Origin: Bradyrhizobium sp. 139
GTDB taxonomy: Bacteria > Pseudomonadota > Alphaproteobacteria > Rhizobiales > Xanthobacteraceae
Direction of reading: 5' to 3'
Assembly: GCF_023074175.1 (NCBI RefSeq)
Contig: NZ_JADPKS010000123.1
Span: 1 to 64,000 of the forward strand
Length of the DNA: 64,000 nucleotides
In this document: positions 34,000-42,825 of the stretch, in pieces
How positions within the stretch are numbered: position 1 is the first letter of the stretch
How the letters are laid out: the number at the start of each line of letters is the position of its first letter
Position numbers and translations under genes: made by a program
Notes under the pieces: generated by a model
What the model saw: the letters and a program-made list of their open reading frames with translations, nothing else
Told to the model about the DNA's origin: nothing
Databases searched by the model: none

Positions 34000-35298
34000 A
34001 TGGCTGACAGCGTTTTCACGGGTGCGATTGTTCTTCCAGACCGGGTGATCGAGAACGGTTATGTTCTAGTCGGCGACGGCAAGGTGCAGGCCGTCGGCGC
34101 CGGCACGGCGCCGGCAGGCGAGACGCATGGGGGCCCAGGCTTTCTGGTTCTGCCGGGTGCGATCGACGCCCAGGTGCACAGCCGCAGCCAGTGCGGGCAG
34201 GAGGATTTCGTGTGGTCGACGCGGAGCGCTGCGGCCGGTGGTGTCGCTTCCGCACCAAGGTCAAGGAAGCAGGCGCCCAGGCGCGGGTCGATTTTGCGCT
34301 ATATGCGACAATCGATCCGGCCGAGGGCGCGGCGAGGGTCGATGAACTGGTCGATGCGGGCGCGGCGGCCTTCAAGTTTTCGACCTTCGGCACCCATCCG
34401 ACCCGGTTTCCGCGGATCCCGCCGCAGACGCTCTATGCGTGCTTTGCCGCTGTGGGAAAACGCGGCCTGATGGCCGGCATCCACAATGAGAACGACGAGA
34501 TGGTGCGCGCCTTCATGGCCGAGGTCGAGGCCAAGGGGATCACCGATTACACCGCGCAGGGATTGTCGCGGCCGCCGGTCACCGAGGCTTTGGCGACCGT
34601 TGAGGTCTACGAGCTTGGCGCTGCCGCCGGCTGCCCGGTGCATATCGTGCACTGCTCGATCGGGCGTGGCTACGAGCTTGCCGCTGCCTATCGTGCCCAG
34701 AGACACGGCGCCACCATCGAGGCCTGCGTTCATTATCTTACCCTCGATGAGGAGAACGACGTCCGCCGTCTCGGCGGCAAGGCCAAGATCAATCCCCCGC
34801 TGCGCCCGCGACGCGAGGTCGAGGCGCTCTGGCATCATTTGGCCGCCGGCAATGTCACGATCGTCTCGACCGATCACGTGAGCTGGTCGGAAGATCGCAA
34901 GACCGACCCGAACATGCTCAAGAATGCCTCCGGCATTCCCGGCCTCGAAGCCCTCTACGGCCTGCTGTTGAAGGGTCTCGATCAGCGCCGGTTGCCGCTC
35001 ACCCCACGCCGCGCGCCTGCTGGCGCTCAACCCGGCGGCGCTGTTCAGGATCACCCATGTCAAGGGCGCGTTCGAGGTCGGTCGCGACGCCGACATCGTG
35101 CTGATGCGGCGCGATCCCTATCGCTACCGCGCGGCGGAGAGCGGCAATAATTTCGTCGGCTGGAGCCCCTATGACGGGATCGAGCTGCCATTCCGCCCGA
35201 TCGAGACCTATCTGCGGGGCACCTGCGTCGCCGCCGACGGCAAGGTGATCGCCGAGCCCGGCAACGGGCGGTTCGTCAGTCCGCTCCGCGCAAGCTGA
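34000..35298 (+). pseudogene. Dihydropyrimidinase/allantoinase-like amidohydrolase, decayed
   Basis: Starts at ATG 34000. Frame 1 gives LPGAIDAQVHSRSQCGQEDF and TRSAAAGGV; at about 34245 some 20 codons are missing and the frame changes to RFRTKVKEAGAQARVDFALY, then VHIVHCSIGRGYELAAAYRA and STDHVSWSEDRKTDPNM. At about 35005 an extra C (CCCC run) shifts it again to HAARLLALNPAALFRITHVK, ending at 35298. The metal motif is Q-V-H instead of H-x-H, as in a distinct hydantoinase-like subgroup. A ring-opening enzyme for a cyclic ureide in its intact form. Two lesions make it inactive. Confidence 0.8.
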
Positions 35299-35312
35299 AC
35301 CGGTCCGCCGTC

Positions 35313-35471
35313 GTGACGATATCGAACCTGCCGCTCGATGCTGACAGGCTTTGGGCCGACATCATGGATCTCGCCGAGATCACAGATCCGGCGCGGCCCT
35401 ACACGCGGCGGTCGTTCACCGCGTTGTTCCTCGAAGGCCGGGCCCTCGTGGCGCAGCGCGCCAAACTATGA
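35313..35471 (+). pseudogene. M20 family amidohydrolase (N-carbamoyl/allantoate type), N-terminal fragment
   Basis: From GTG 35313: NLPLDADRLWADIMDLAEIT, DPARPYTRRSFTALFLEGRA, LVAQRAKL, then a stop at 35469. This is the start of Zn-dependent N-carbamoyl-L-amino-acid hydrolases and allantoate amidohydrolases (about 420 residues). The rest has been replaced by unrelated sequence at about 35465. It follows the hydantoinase-like pseudogene by 15 bases, so the two formed an operon that has been cut off. Confidence 0.7.
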
Positions 35472-35900
35472 TCTTCTACGATGTTGTACTCCTGACGATA
35501 GCGAGCCCGCTCGCACGGAATGTCTCAGCTGCCCGCCAATAACAAAACAGGGCTCCCGCGATAGTGGGTTTCGCGATGGAGCGAACCTCCGGCATCGCGA
35601 CAAGTACTCATGCCACCATCCTAAGGACAAACAGCAGTTCGTCGTGTCGGTGGTTGCGTATGATTCCCTCCCTGGGCACCAACGCTGCCACCGATCCACT
35701 GCCCGGGTCGGGCTGCGTCAGGGTGGCAAGGCGTACGCGGCCCGCTATTGATCCCCGGCTAAGTACGTCCCGCATTCACAGGGCAGGGCGCTGGAATTGC
35801 CGACTGCAGGAGCCAGGCCAAAGGCTTTTGGCGCTTGCCCAGAAAAGCGCCTCTGTGCGAGATAATTGGTTCTCGCAACTGCAATAATGGATATCGCACT
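35472..35900. other. Stretch without a recognised gene
   Basis: About 430 bases that begin at the truncation point of the M20 gene and end at the first thioesterase. Base composition is lower in GC than the flanks. I see no conserved frame, transposase or clear inverted repeats. Confidence 0.45.
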
Positions 35901-36344
35901 TTGACAGCCTTTCTCGACGGCGAAATTCGCGATGGACGCCATCTGATGCAGGTCCGCGTCTATTTTGAAGATACGGACTCCGGCCAAATTGTTTATCACG
36001 CGAGTTTTTTACGCTTCATGGAACGCGGCAGAACGAATTACTTACGCCTGCTCGGAACCAATCAGCACGCGCTGCTCCAAGAGGCGCGGAACGACGCGCC
36101 CGGCTTTACCTTCGTTGTACGTTCGATGACCATCGATTTTCTAAAGCCGGCAGTCTTGGACGACGTGCTTGACGTCCTCACGTTCCCGCAAGAGGTGAGA
36201 GGAGCGTCAATTGACTTGCTGCAGGAGTGCAGGCGCGCAGACGATCTCTTAGTCAGGGCGCGTGTACGCGTGGCGTTTATCTCAGGCGGAAAAGCGCAGC
36301 GCATCCCAAAGGCGCTGCGGCTTGCTATGGAAGGGCATAGATAA
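35901..36344 (+). CDS. YbgC-like acyl-CoA thioesterase
   Basis: 147 residues from TTG 35901; ATG 35946 is the shorter alternative but would cut the conserved DGEIRDGRH lead. Hotdog fold with the catalytic Asp in VRVYFEDTDSGQIVYHASFL, then RFMERGRTNYLRLLG and VVRSMTIDFLKPAVLDDVLD. Hydrolyses short acyl-CoA or aromatic-CoA thioesters in the cytoplasm. Codon choice is less GC-rich at third positions than in the neighbouring copy, which suggests recent arrival. Intact paralog of the truncated copy that follows. Confidence 0.85.
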   Translation: MTAFLDGEIRDGRHLMQVRVYFEDTDSGQIVYHASFLRFMERGRTNYLRLLGTNQHALLQEARNDAPGFTFVVRSMTIDFLKPAVLDDVLDVLTFPQEVRGASIDLLQECRRADDLLVRARVRVAFISGGKAQRIPKALRLAMEGHR

Positions 36345-36427
36345 ATCTGCTCCTCATTCACGCCTTAGCCGTCCAGCGACCCAATGAAAGCAACCCGCTC
36401 AACTTCTGTTGCGACATCGTCAAACCA

Positions 36428-36802
36428 GTGTTTTCCGGCATCGTCTATCACGCCAATTACCTGCGCTTCATGGAGCGTGGGCGCACCAACCATCTACGGC
36501 TGATGGGCGCCGAGCAGCAGGCGCTGTTTGAACAGCCCGCGACGGAAGATGTCGGCTTCGCCTTCGTGGTGCGCTCGATGCATCTGGATTTCCTCAAGCC
36601 CGCGCGGATGGACGACGTGCTCGACGTCGTGACCTGGCCGATCGCGGTGAAGGGCGCCTCCATCATGCTGGCGCAGGAGGTGCGTCGGGCTGAGGAGGTG
36701 CTGGTGAAAGCCGAGGTGCGCGTCGCCTTCATCAGCGGCGGCCGCGCCCAGCCGATCCCGAAATCGATCCGCACCCTGATGAAGGCCGATCTGATTTCGT
36801 GA
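36428..36802 (+). pseudogene. YbgC-like thioesterase, N-terminus missing
   Basis: 124 residues from GTG 36428: FSGIVYHANYLRFMERGRTN, VVRSMHLDFLKPARMDDVLD, VAFISGGRAQPIPKSIRTLM. About 55% identical by eye to the preceding gene, but the first 25-30 residues including the E-D-T-D catalytic Asp are gone; the sequence breaks at about 36425. GC-rich codon use matches the host genome. Probably inactive remnant of the original resident gene. Confidence 0.75.
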
Positions 36803-36880
36803 TTGCCCGATAGCGGATCGCCTATCGACTCCATCGCATGCGGCGTTAAATTTGCGCTCCTCCCAATCGATGAGGCCCTC

Positions 36881-37348
36881 ATGTCGCGCCCGCCGCTTCC
36901 ACCCTTCACCCGTGAGACCGCCGCGCAGAAGGCCCGCATGGCCGAGGACGCCTGGAATTCGCGCGACCCGGTGCGCGTCTCGCTCGCCTATACCGAGGAC
37001 AGCCGCTGGCGCAATCGCTCCGAGGTTTTTCAGGGTCGCGAAGCCATCGTCGCGTTTCTCACCCGCAAATGGGAGAAGGAGCACGACTACCGCCTGATCA
37101 AGGATCTCTGGGCCTTCGACGAGAGCCGCATCGCGGTGCGCTTCCAATATGAATGGCACGATGCGGACGGCCAGTGGTATCGCTCCTACGGCAACGAGCA
37201 GTGGGAGTTCGACGAGCACGGCTTGATGAGGCGGCGCGAGGCGTCGATCAACGACATCATGATTGCCGAGAAGGATCGCCGGTTTCACTGGCCGGCGCCG
37301 GGGCCGAGGCCACAGGATGTGGCGGAGCTGGGGGAGAGCCCGTTCTAA
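36881..37348 (+). CDS. DUF1348 / NTF2-like protein
   Basis: 155 residues from ATG 36881. The DUF1348 pattern is clear: RMAEDAWNSRDPVRVSLAYT, EDSRWRNRSEVFQGREAIV, FLTRKWEKEHDYRLIKDLWA, FQYEWHDADGQWYRSYGNEQ and WEFDEHGLMRRREASIND. Members have a cone-shaped NTF2 fold; the substrate is unknown. Monocistronic, followed by a palindromic repeat. Confidence 0.9.
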   Translation: MSRPPLPPFTRETAAQKARMAEDAWNSRDPVRVSLAYTEDSRWRNRSEVFQGREAIVAFLTRKWEKEHDYRLIKDLWAFDESRIAVRFQYEWHDADGQWYRSYGNEQWEFDEHGLMRRREASINDIMIAEKDRRFHWPAPGPRPQDVAELGESPF

Positions 37349-37372
37349 AACGTCTCGCAGGTGGCGCTGCTT

Positions 37373-37530
37373 TCCCTCGCCCCTTGTGGGAGAGGGTGGC
37401 TCGCCGCGTAGCGGCGAGACGGGTGAGGGGTCTCTCTCCGCGTGTGCGACTCTCATGCGTCTGAATTCCGCGGATGCAACCCCTCATCCGGCGCTTCGCG
37501 CCACCTTCTCCCACAAGGGGAGAAGGGAAG
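37373..37530. repeat. Long imperfect inverted repeat, REP-like
   Basis: Left arm CTCGCCCCTTGTGGGAGAGG and GACGGGTGAGGGG; right arm CCCCTCATCCGGCGCTTCGC and CTTCTCCCACAAGGGGAGAA. The arms pair over about 50 bases around a 40-base centre. The same GGCGCTTCGCGCC core is in the repeat at 48195. Intergenic, between the DUF1348 and amidotransferase genes, which converge. Confidence 0.75.
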
Positions 37531-37555
37531 AGGTCCGCGCGGCGAGCATCGTGAA

Positions 37556-38269
37556 TTAAGGGTCCGTGCGCCGCGCCAAGAACCTCGTAATCGCCCCACC
37601 GAGCTTGGCGTGGTCCATCGGCTCCGCCAGCGATGCCCTCGCCGTGGCAACGACATCGTCCGGCGCCCTGCCGTCGCGCAGCTCGCAGCAGACTTGCGCG
37701 AACTCCACGTCGAATTCCGGATGCGGCTGCACGGTCAGCGTGGTGCCGTTGGTGTAGAGCAGGCCGGCATGCGGGGTGAATTCGGACGAGAGGATCGTCA
37801 GCGCATCGTTTGGCGGCTCAATCACCTGATCCTGATGCGAGCAGGCGATGGCGACCGCTTCGCCTTCGACGACGCCGTTGTCCGGCAGCACCTGATAGAC
37901 GTGCCGGCCGATGCCCCAGCCCTTCTCTGATTTGCGCACGGTGCCGCCGAGCGCCTGCGCGATCAGTTGATGGCCGAAGCAGACGCCGACCATCGGCGTC
38001 TTGTGGGCGTAAGCCGTGCGCACGAAATCTTCCAGCTGCGCGATCCAGTCGAGCCCGTCATAGACGCCGGCGGCCGCGCCGGTGATCAGCACGGCCTCCA
38101 GGTTGCGCGGATCGGGAAGCGTATCGCCATTGGGGATGCTGACGACGTCGACCGTGGCCGTCGGATCTTCAGCGCGGACCATGCGTTCGAACATGTCGGG
38201 AAACGAGCCGTGGCGTTCGCGATATTTCTGCGGGACTTGTCCGGTCTCGATGATGGTGATGCGTGCCAT
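37556..38269 (-). CDS. Class I glutamine amidotransferase-like protein
   Basis: 237 residues from ATG 38269. Catalytic triad visible: Cys in MVGVCFGHQLIAQALGG, His and Glu in TVQPHPEFDVEF. The fold is that of stand-alone GMP-synthase-like amidotransferases, which include gamma-glutamyl hydrolases of amine or polyamine breakdown. No synthetase partner is adjacent. Lies 18 bases downstream of the LysR gene, so probably cotranscribed with it. Confidence 0.9.
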   Translation of the reverse strand: MARITIIETGQVPQKYRERHGSFPDMFERMVRAEDPTATVDVVSIPNGDTLPDPRNLEAVLITGAAAGVYDGLDWIAQLEDFVRTAYAHKTPMVGVCFGHQLIAQALGGTVRKSEKGWGIGRHVYQVLPDNGVVEGEAVAIACSHQDQVIEPPNDALTILSSEFTPHAGLLYTNGTTLTVQPHPEFDVEFAQVCCELRDGRAPDDVVATARASLAEPMDHAKLGGAITRFLARRTDP

Positions 38270-38287
38270 GTGCCCTCTGGTAAAAGA

Positions 38288-39220
38288 TTAAGCTCCGTCG
38301 CTTCCTGCACCATGTTGCTGGTGTGGCGCTGTGCGCTCCAGCAGCGCGCTCTCTTTCCGAACCTCGTTGAGAAACGCCTTGGCCAGACGCGACAGCGGCT
38401 CGGCTTCCGACCATAGCATATAGGCGACGGCGTGCGTCGTCGGGGTGAACGGCCGCACGACGAGGCCGCTGCCGTCGTTCTGCCGCGGCGAGAAGGGATC
38501 GACCACCGCGGCGCCGACGCCGGCGGCGGCGAGCACGCATGCCGTATTGCAATAACGTACCTCGACGGTCGGCCGGAACGGCGCACCGGCGCGGGCAAAG
38601 CTGTCGCGTACGGCCTCACCCAGGCGCGTGCCGCGCTCGAGCCCGATAAAGGGCAAGCCGGAGAGATCAGGGGCCGAGATCACCGGCCTGTCGGCGAGCG
38701 GATGCTGCGGCGGCAGCACGCACACCATCTCGCCGGTGTGCACCACCTCATGCGCGATGCCGGGATGATGCGTCAGCCCGAGCGCAAAGCCGAGCTCGGC
38801 GACGCGGCTTAGCACGCCTTCGATGATGCCTTCGTACCGCCGCACGTCGAAGAACACGCGCGTTTCCGGGCGGCGGCGCAGGAAGCCCGACAGCGCGGAG
38901 GGGATGATGCTGTAGGCGAGCGGCGGCGTTGCCACGATCGCGAGATGGCCGGAGCGGTTCTCGCGCAGATCGCGCACGCGGTTTTCGAGCTTGGCGTGCA
39001 GCGCGAAGATCGCGTCGCTCTCCTTGTAGAGCGCCATCGCCTCCGCGGTCGGAAACAGCCGGTTGTTGACGCGCTCGAACAGCGCGAAGCCCGCCTGCGC
39101 TTCCATCGTCTTCAGCGCGTTGCTGACCGCGGGCTGCGACAGCGCCAGTTCGTCCGCGGCCGCAACCGTGGTGCGATGGCGGATGACGGCACGCAGAATC
39201 TCGAGCTGACGCAGGTTCAT
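38288..39220 (-). CDS. LysR-family regulator
   Basis: 310 residues from ATG 39220. Winged helix 1-60 (MNLRQLEILRAVIRHRTTVA, LSQPAVSNALKTMEAQAG), inducer domain from 90 on. Divergent from the N-carbamoyl hydrolase gene with a 150-base gap that contains AT-rich T-N11-A-like sites, so it most likely controls the 39.4-48.2 kb operon. In the same direction it precedes the amidotransferase gene. Confidence 0.92.
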   Translation of the reverse strand: MNLRQLEILRAVIRHRTTVAAADELALSQPAVSNALKTMEAQAGFALFERVNNRLFPTAEAMALYKESDAIFALHAKLENRVRDLRENRSGHLAIVATPPLAYSIIPSALSGFLRRRPETRVFFDVRRYEGIIEGVLSRVAELGFALGLTHHPGIAHEVVHTGEMVCVLPPQHPLADRPVISAPDLSGLPFIGLERGTRLGEAVRDSFARAGAPFRPTVEVRYCNTACVLAAAGVGAAVVDPFSPRQNDGSGLVVRPFTPTTHAVAYMLWSEAEPLSRLAKAFLNEVRKESALLERTAPHQQHGAGSDGA

Positions 39221-39371
39221 ATCACTGCCGGTTATACTCTGGGCCAAAACATCATAGCAGAACGAATTGATTTTGTAGCCCTGCTTCCGCGTAATGGAAG
39301 CGGATTTGTACGTCGCATCAAAGGGTTCATTCGCCCATTGAGGCAGCACTGCGCACAGATTGGAGGCAATC

Positions 39372-40328
39372 TTGGTTCGTGTCCTTCGCGCCGCCGCCGC
39401 ACAGATGGGGCCGACGCAAAAAGCCGATACGCGCGAGCATACGCTTGGGCGAATGCTCGACCTGCTGGAGGGGGCGGCGGGCCGCGGTGCCAGCCTCGTG
39501 GTCTTTCCCGAGCTTGCTTTCACCACCTTCTTTCCGCGCTGGCTGCTCGAAGGCGAAGCGCTCGACCACTATTTCGAGCGCGGCATGCCGAACCCGGCCG
39601 TGGCGAAGCTGTTCGACCGTGCACGCGCGCTGCGCGTCGGCTTCTATGTCGGTTATGCCGAGCTGACCCAGGATGGCCGCCGCTACAACTGCGCCATCCT
39701 GGTCGATCGGGACGGCGAGCTGCTCGGCCGCTATCGCAAAGTGCATCTGCCGGGCTCTGTCGAGCCGCGTCCGGGCGCGCGCTACCAGCAGCTCGAGAAG
39801 CGCTATTTCGAATATGGCGATCTCGGCTTCCCCGCCTTCCGCGCGGGCTCGGCCTGGGCCCACGCGATCATGGGCATGATGATCTGCAACGATCGCCGCT
39901 GGCCGGAATCCTGGCGCGTGCTCGGCCTGCAAGGCGTCGAGCTCGTCTGCATCGGCTACAATTCGGCGGCCTATGATCCCAACGGCGGCGTCACCGAAGA
40001 CGCGTCCTTGCGCACCTTCCACTCGACGCTGGTGACGCAGGCCAACGCCTACATGAACGCGACCTGGGCGATCTCGGTGGCGAAGGCGGGCGAGGAGGAC
40101 GGCTCCGGGCTGATCGGCGGCTCCTGCATCGTCGATCCCAATGGCCGCATCGTCGCGCAGGCTGCGACGCTGACCGACGAAGTGATCGTCGCCGACATCG
40201 ACCTCGACCTCTGCCGCCAGGGCAAGGACAAGATGTTCAACTTCGCCGCCCATCGGCGGCCGGAGCAATATCGGGTGATCTCCGAACGCGCCGGCGTGGT
40301 CGAGCCGGCCGTTCTCGACGCGGACTGA
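39372..40328 (+). CDS. hyuC: N-carbamoyl-D-amino-acid hydrolase
   Basis: 318 residues from TTG 39372 with GGAGG seven bases upstream; TTG 39360 is an alternative. Nitrilase-fold enzyme with the catalytic Glu in VVFPELAFTTFFPRW, Lys in YRKVHLPG and Cys in MMICNDRRWPESWRV. These blocks match Agrobacterium D-carbamoylase closely, as do LEKRYFEYGDLGFP and FNFAAHRRPEQY. Cleaves N-carbamoyl-D-amino acids to D-amino acid, CO2 and ammonia in the cytoplasm. First gene of the cyclic-ureide-type operon. Confidence 0.93.
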   Translation: MVRVLRAAAAQMGPTQKADTREHTLGRMLDLLEGAAGRGASLVVFPELAFTTFFPRWLLEGEALDHYFERGMPNPAVAKLFDRARALRVGFYVGYAELTQDGRRYNCAILVDRDGELLGRYRKVHLPGSVEPRPGARYQQLEKRYFEYGDLGFPAFRAGSAWAHAIMGMMICNDRRWPESWRVLGLQGVELVCIGYNSAAYDPNGGVTEDASLRTFHSTLVTQANAYMNATWAISVAKAGEEDGSGLIGGSCIVDPNGRIVAQAATLTDEVIVADIDLDLCRQGKDKMFNFAAHRRPEQYRVISERAGVVEPAVLDAD

Positions 40329-40370
40329 CCATGGCACGGCGCTGGCAAAGGGATTGGCAAAGGAGCTGAC

Positions 40371-41195
40371 ATGACACGCCTCTCGCATTTCCTCGGGTTT
40401 GCAGCGTTGGCTGCCGTGACGTCCGCGCAGGCGGCCGAGCTTCCGGCGGAGATCAAGCAGGCGGGCACGTTGAAGCTCACGGTCAACTCCACCTACGCGC
40501 CGATGGAATATCGCGATCCCGCAACCAGCGAGCTGGTCGGGCTCGACATCGATCTGGCGGGCGAGCTCGCCAAGCGGCTCGGCGTGAAGATCGTCTGGAG
40601 CGAGACGCCGTTCGCCGAGCTGATCCCCTCGCTCCAGACCAGGCGCGCCGATTTCATCATCTCCGGCATCTCGGACCGTGCCTCGCGGCGCGAGACCGCC
40701 GATTTCGTCGACTATCTGGCGACAGGGCCGCAGTTCTTCGTGATGGCGGAGAACGAGGCCAAGGCCGCATCCGATCTCTGCGGCAAAAAGATCGGCACCA
40801 CGCGCAGCACCAGCTTCCCGGTCGAGATCGAGAAGTGGAGCAAGCAGAATTGCGAGCCGGCCGGCAAGCCCGCTATCCAGTACGTCCCCGGCGAGAACTC
40901 GATCGACGTCCGCAACCAGCTCAAGCAGGGCCGCATCGATGCCGCCGTGCAGGGCAGCGAGACGCTGCCTTATGCGCAAACGCAGGAGCCCGGCAAATAC
41001 CGCGTCGTCGGCGAGCCCTTCGCCAAGGGTTATCAGGGCATCATGTTCCGCAAGGACGATACGGCCTTGCGGGAGGTCGTGACCGAAAAGCTCGCCGCCA
41101 TGATCGCCGACGGCTCCTACAAGGCCGTTCTCGACAAATGGGGCCTCGGCGCGAATGCGGTGGCCCAGCCCATGCTGAACGCGGCGTCGCAATGA
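40371..41195 (+). CDS. Amino-acid-type ABC substrate-binding protein
   Basis: 274 residues from ATG 40371. Signal peptide 1-21 (LSHFLGFAALAAVTSAQA-A). The mature SBP_bac_3 fold (GTLKLTVNSTYAPMEYRDPA, GLDIDLAGELAKRLGVKIVW, FIISGISDRASRRETADFVD) is the polar amino-acid type. Two cysteines (LCGKK, NCEPAG) probably form a disulphide. Overlaps the permease start by ATGA. Confidence 0.92.
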   Translation: MTRLSHFLGFAALAAVTSAQAAELPAEIKQAGTLKLTVNSTYAPMEYRDPATSELVGLDIDLAGELAKRLGVKIVWSETPFAELIPSLQTRRADFIISGISDRASRRETADFVDYLATGPQFFVMAENEAKAASDLCGKKIGTTRSTSFPVEIEKWSKQNCEPAGKPAIQYVPGENSIDVRNQLKQGRIDAAVQGSETLPYAQTQEPGKYRVVGEPFAKGYQGIMFRKDDTALREVVTEKLAAMIADGSYKAVLDKWGLGANAVAQPMLNAASQ

Positions 41196-42049
41196 AGCCG
41201 GCGCCGGCACTCGCGGAGGGTTTCCCCGATCTGTCGGGAATGCGGATCGTGCGCGAGCCGCACTGGTTTCGCTGGCTCAGCGCGGCCCTGATCGTCCTCG
41301 TGCTGGCCGCCATCGTGCGCGCCTTCGCCGGCGGACAGATCGAATGGTCCTATGTCAGCCGCTTCCTGACCGCCAAAGTCATCCTCGAAGGCATCGTCAA
41401 CACCATGGTGATGGCGGTGCTGGCGATGGCGCTCGGCATCTTTCTCGGCGTCGTCGTCGCGATCATGCGGCTGTCGCCCAACCCGGTGCTGAAGACTGTG
41501 GCGGCCGGCTACACATGGTTGTTCCGCGGCACACCGCTGATCCTGCAGCTGCTGCTCTGGTTCAATCTCGCGCTGGTATTCCCGACCATTGGCATTCCCG
41601 GCCTGTGGAGTGCGCGCGCCGTCGATGTCATGACACCGTTCCTTGCCGCGCTGCTCGGGCTCGGCATCAACCAGGGCGCTTACACCTCCGAGGTGATGCG
41701 CGCCGGCATGCTTTCGGTCGACATCGGGCAGTATGAGGCGGCGCAGGCGATCGGCATGGGACGGCTGCGCGCGCTGCGCCGGATCATCCTGCCGCAGGCG
41801 ATGCGCGTGGTGATCCCGCCGCTCGGCAACGAGTTCATCGGCATGGTGAAGGCGACCTCGCTCGCCAGCGTGATTCAGTATCCGGAACTGCTGCACAACG
41901 CGGAGAACATCTATTACGCCAATTCCCGCGTGATCGAGCTCCTGATCGTCGCCGGGCTCTGGTACCTGCTCGTGGTCTCGGTCCTGACGCCGCTCCAGAT
42001 GCTGCTCGAACGCCGTTTTGCCCGCGGCACATTGCAGTTCGCCCGATGA
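41192..42049 (+). CDS. Polar amino-acid ABC permease
   Basis: 285 residues from ATG 41192. A cytoplasmic start of about 35 residues, then five or six helices with the HEAA motif (VMRAGMLSVDIGQYEAAQAI, GMGRLRALRRIILPQAMRVV, PPLGNEFIGMVKATSLASVI). A single permease gene, so the channel is a homodimer. Overlaps the ATPase gene by ATGA. Confidence 0.93.
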   Translation: MKPAPALAEGFPDLSGMRIVREPHWFRWLSAALIVLVLAAIVRAFAGGQIEWSYVSRFLTAKVILEGIVNTMVMAVLAMALGIFLGVVVAIMRLSPNPVLKTVAAGYTWLFRGTPLILQLLLWFNLALVFPTIGIPGLWSARAVDVMTPFLAALLGLGINQGAYTSEVMRAGMLSVDIGQYEAAQAIGMGRLRALRRIILPQAMRVVIPPLGNEFIGMVKATSLASVIQYPELLHNAENIYYANSRVIELLIVAGLWYLLVVSVLTPLQMLLERRFARGTLQFAR

Positions 42050-42810
42050 CAAAACCCCTCGTCGCGATCCGCTCCGTCAGCAAGAACTTTGGCGAGTTTC
42101 AGGCTCTCAAAAACGTCTCGCTCGACGTCTGGCCCGGAGAGGTGATGTGTCTGATCGGCGCCTCCGGCTCGGGCAAGACGACACTGCTCCGCTGCATCAA
42201 CCAGCTCACCGCGATCGATGCCGGCGGAATCTGGCTCGATGGCGAGCTGTTAGGCGTGCGCGAGCAGGGCGGGCGGCTCTACCGCCTCACCGAGCGGGAA
42301 ATCGGGCGGCAGCGGCTGAAGACCGGCATGGTGTTCCAGCGCTTTAACCTGTTTCCGCACAGGACGGCATTGGAGAATATCACCGAAGGCCCGCTCCAGG
42401 TGCAGGGCCGCAAATCCGACGAGGTGCGCGCCGAAGCCGTCGAGCTGCTGCGCCGTGTCGGACTGTCCGCCAAGGCGGACTCGTATCCCGCACAGCTCTC
42501 CGGCGGCCAGCAGCAGCGCGTGGCGATTGCCCGCGCGCTCGCGATGAAGCCGATGCTGATGCTGTTCGACGAACCGACCAGCGCGCTCGATCCCGAGCTG
42601 GTCGGCGAAGTGCTTGCCGTTATGAAGGAGCTGGCGCAGAGCGGCATGACCATGATGGTGGTGACGCACGAGCTCGGCTTCGCGCGCGAGGTCGCCGACC
42701 GCGTCGTCTACATGGACCAGGGCGCGATCGTCGAGCAGGGGCGCGCCTTCGACGTATTGGGTGCGCCGCGCGAGGAGCGCACCAGGGCATTTCTTTCGGC
42801 AGTGATCTGA
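42046..42810 (+). CDS. Polar amino-acid ABC ATPase
   Basis: 254 residues from ATG 42046. Walker A GASGSGKTT, Q-loop GMVFQRFNLFPHRTALENI, signature LSGGQQQRVAIARALAM, Walker B MLMLFDEPTSALDPEL, H-loop MMVVTHELGFAREVAD. GlnQ-like. Energises the importer encoded upstream. Confidence 0.94.
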   Translation: MTKPLVAIRSVSKNFGEFQALKNVSLDVWPGEVMCLIGASGSGKTTLLRCINQLTAIDAGGIWLDGELLGVREQGGRLYRLTEREIGRQRLKTGMVFQRFNLFPHRTALENITEGPLQVQGRKSDEVRAEAVELLRRVGLSAKADSYPAQLSGGQQQRVAIARALAMKPMLMLFDEPTSALDPELVGEVLAVMKELAQSGMTMMVVTHELGFAREVADRVVYMDQGAIVEQGRAFDVLGAPREERTRAFLSAVI

Positions 42811-42825
42811 TATGGGGGCGTGTTG

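Noticed and set aside
35540..35610. GGAGCGAACCTCC as a tRNA-like T arm
   Set aside because: The loop has only five bases and no acceptor stem or other arms fit.
39327..41210. Minus-strand open frame of 627 residues
   Set aside because: It is a shadow of the carbamoylase and binding-protein genes; high-GC codon bias keeps the opposite frame open. No protein motif is visible.
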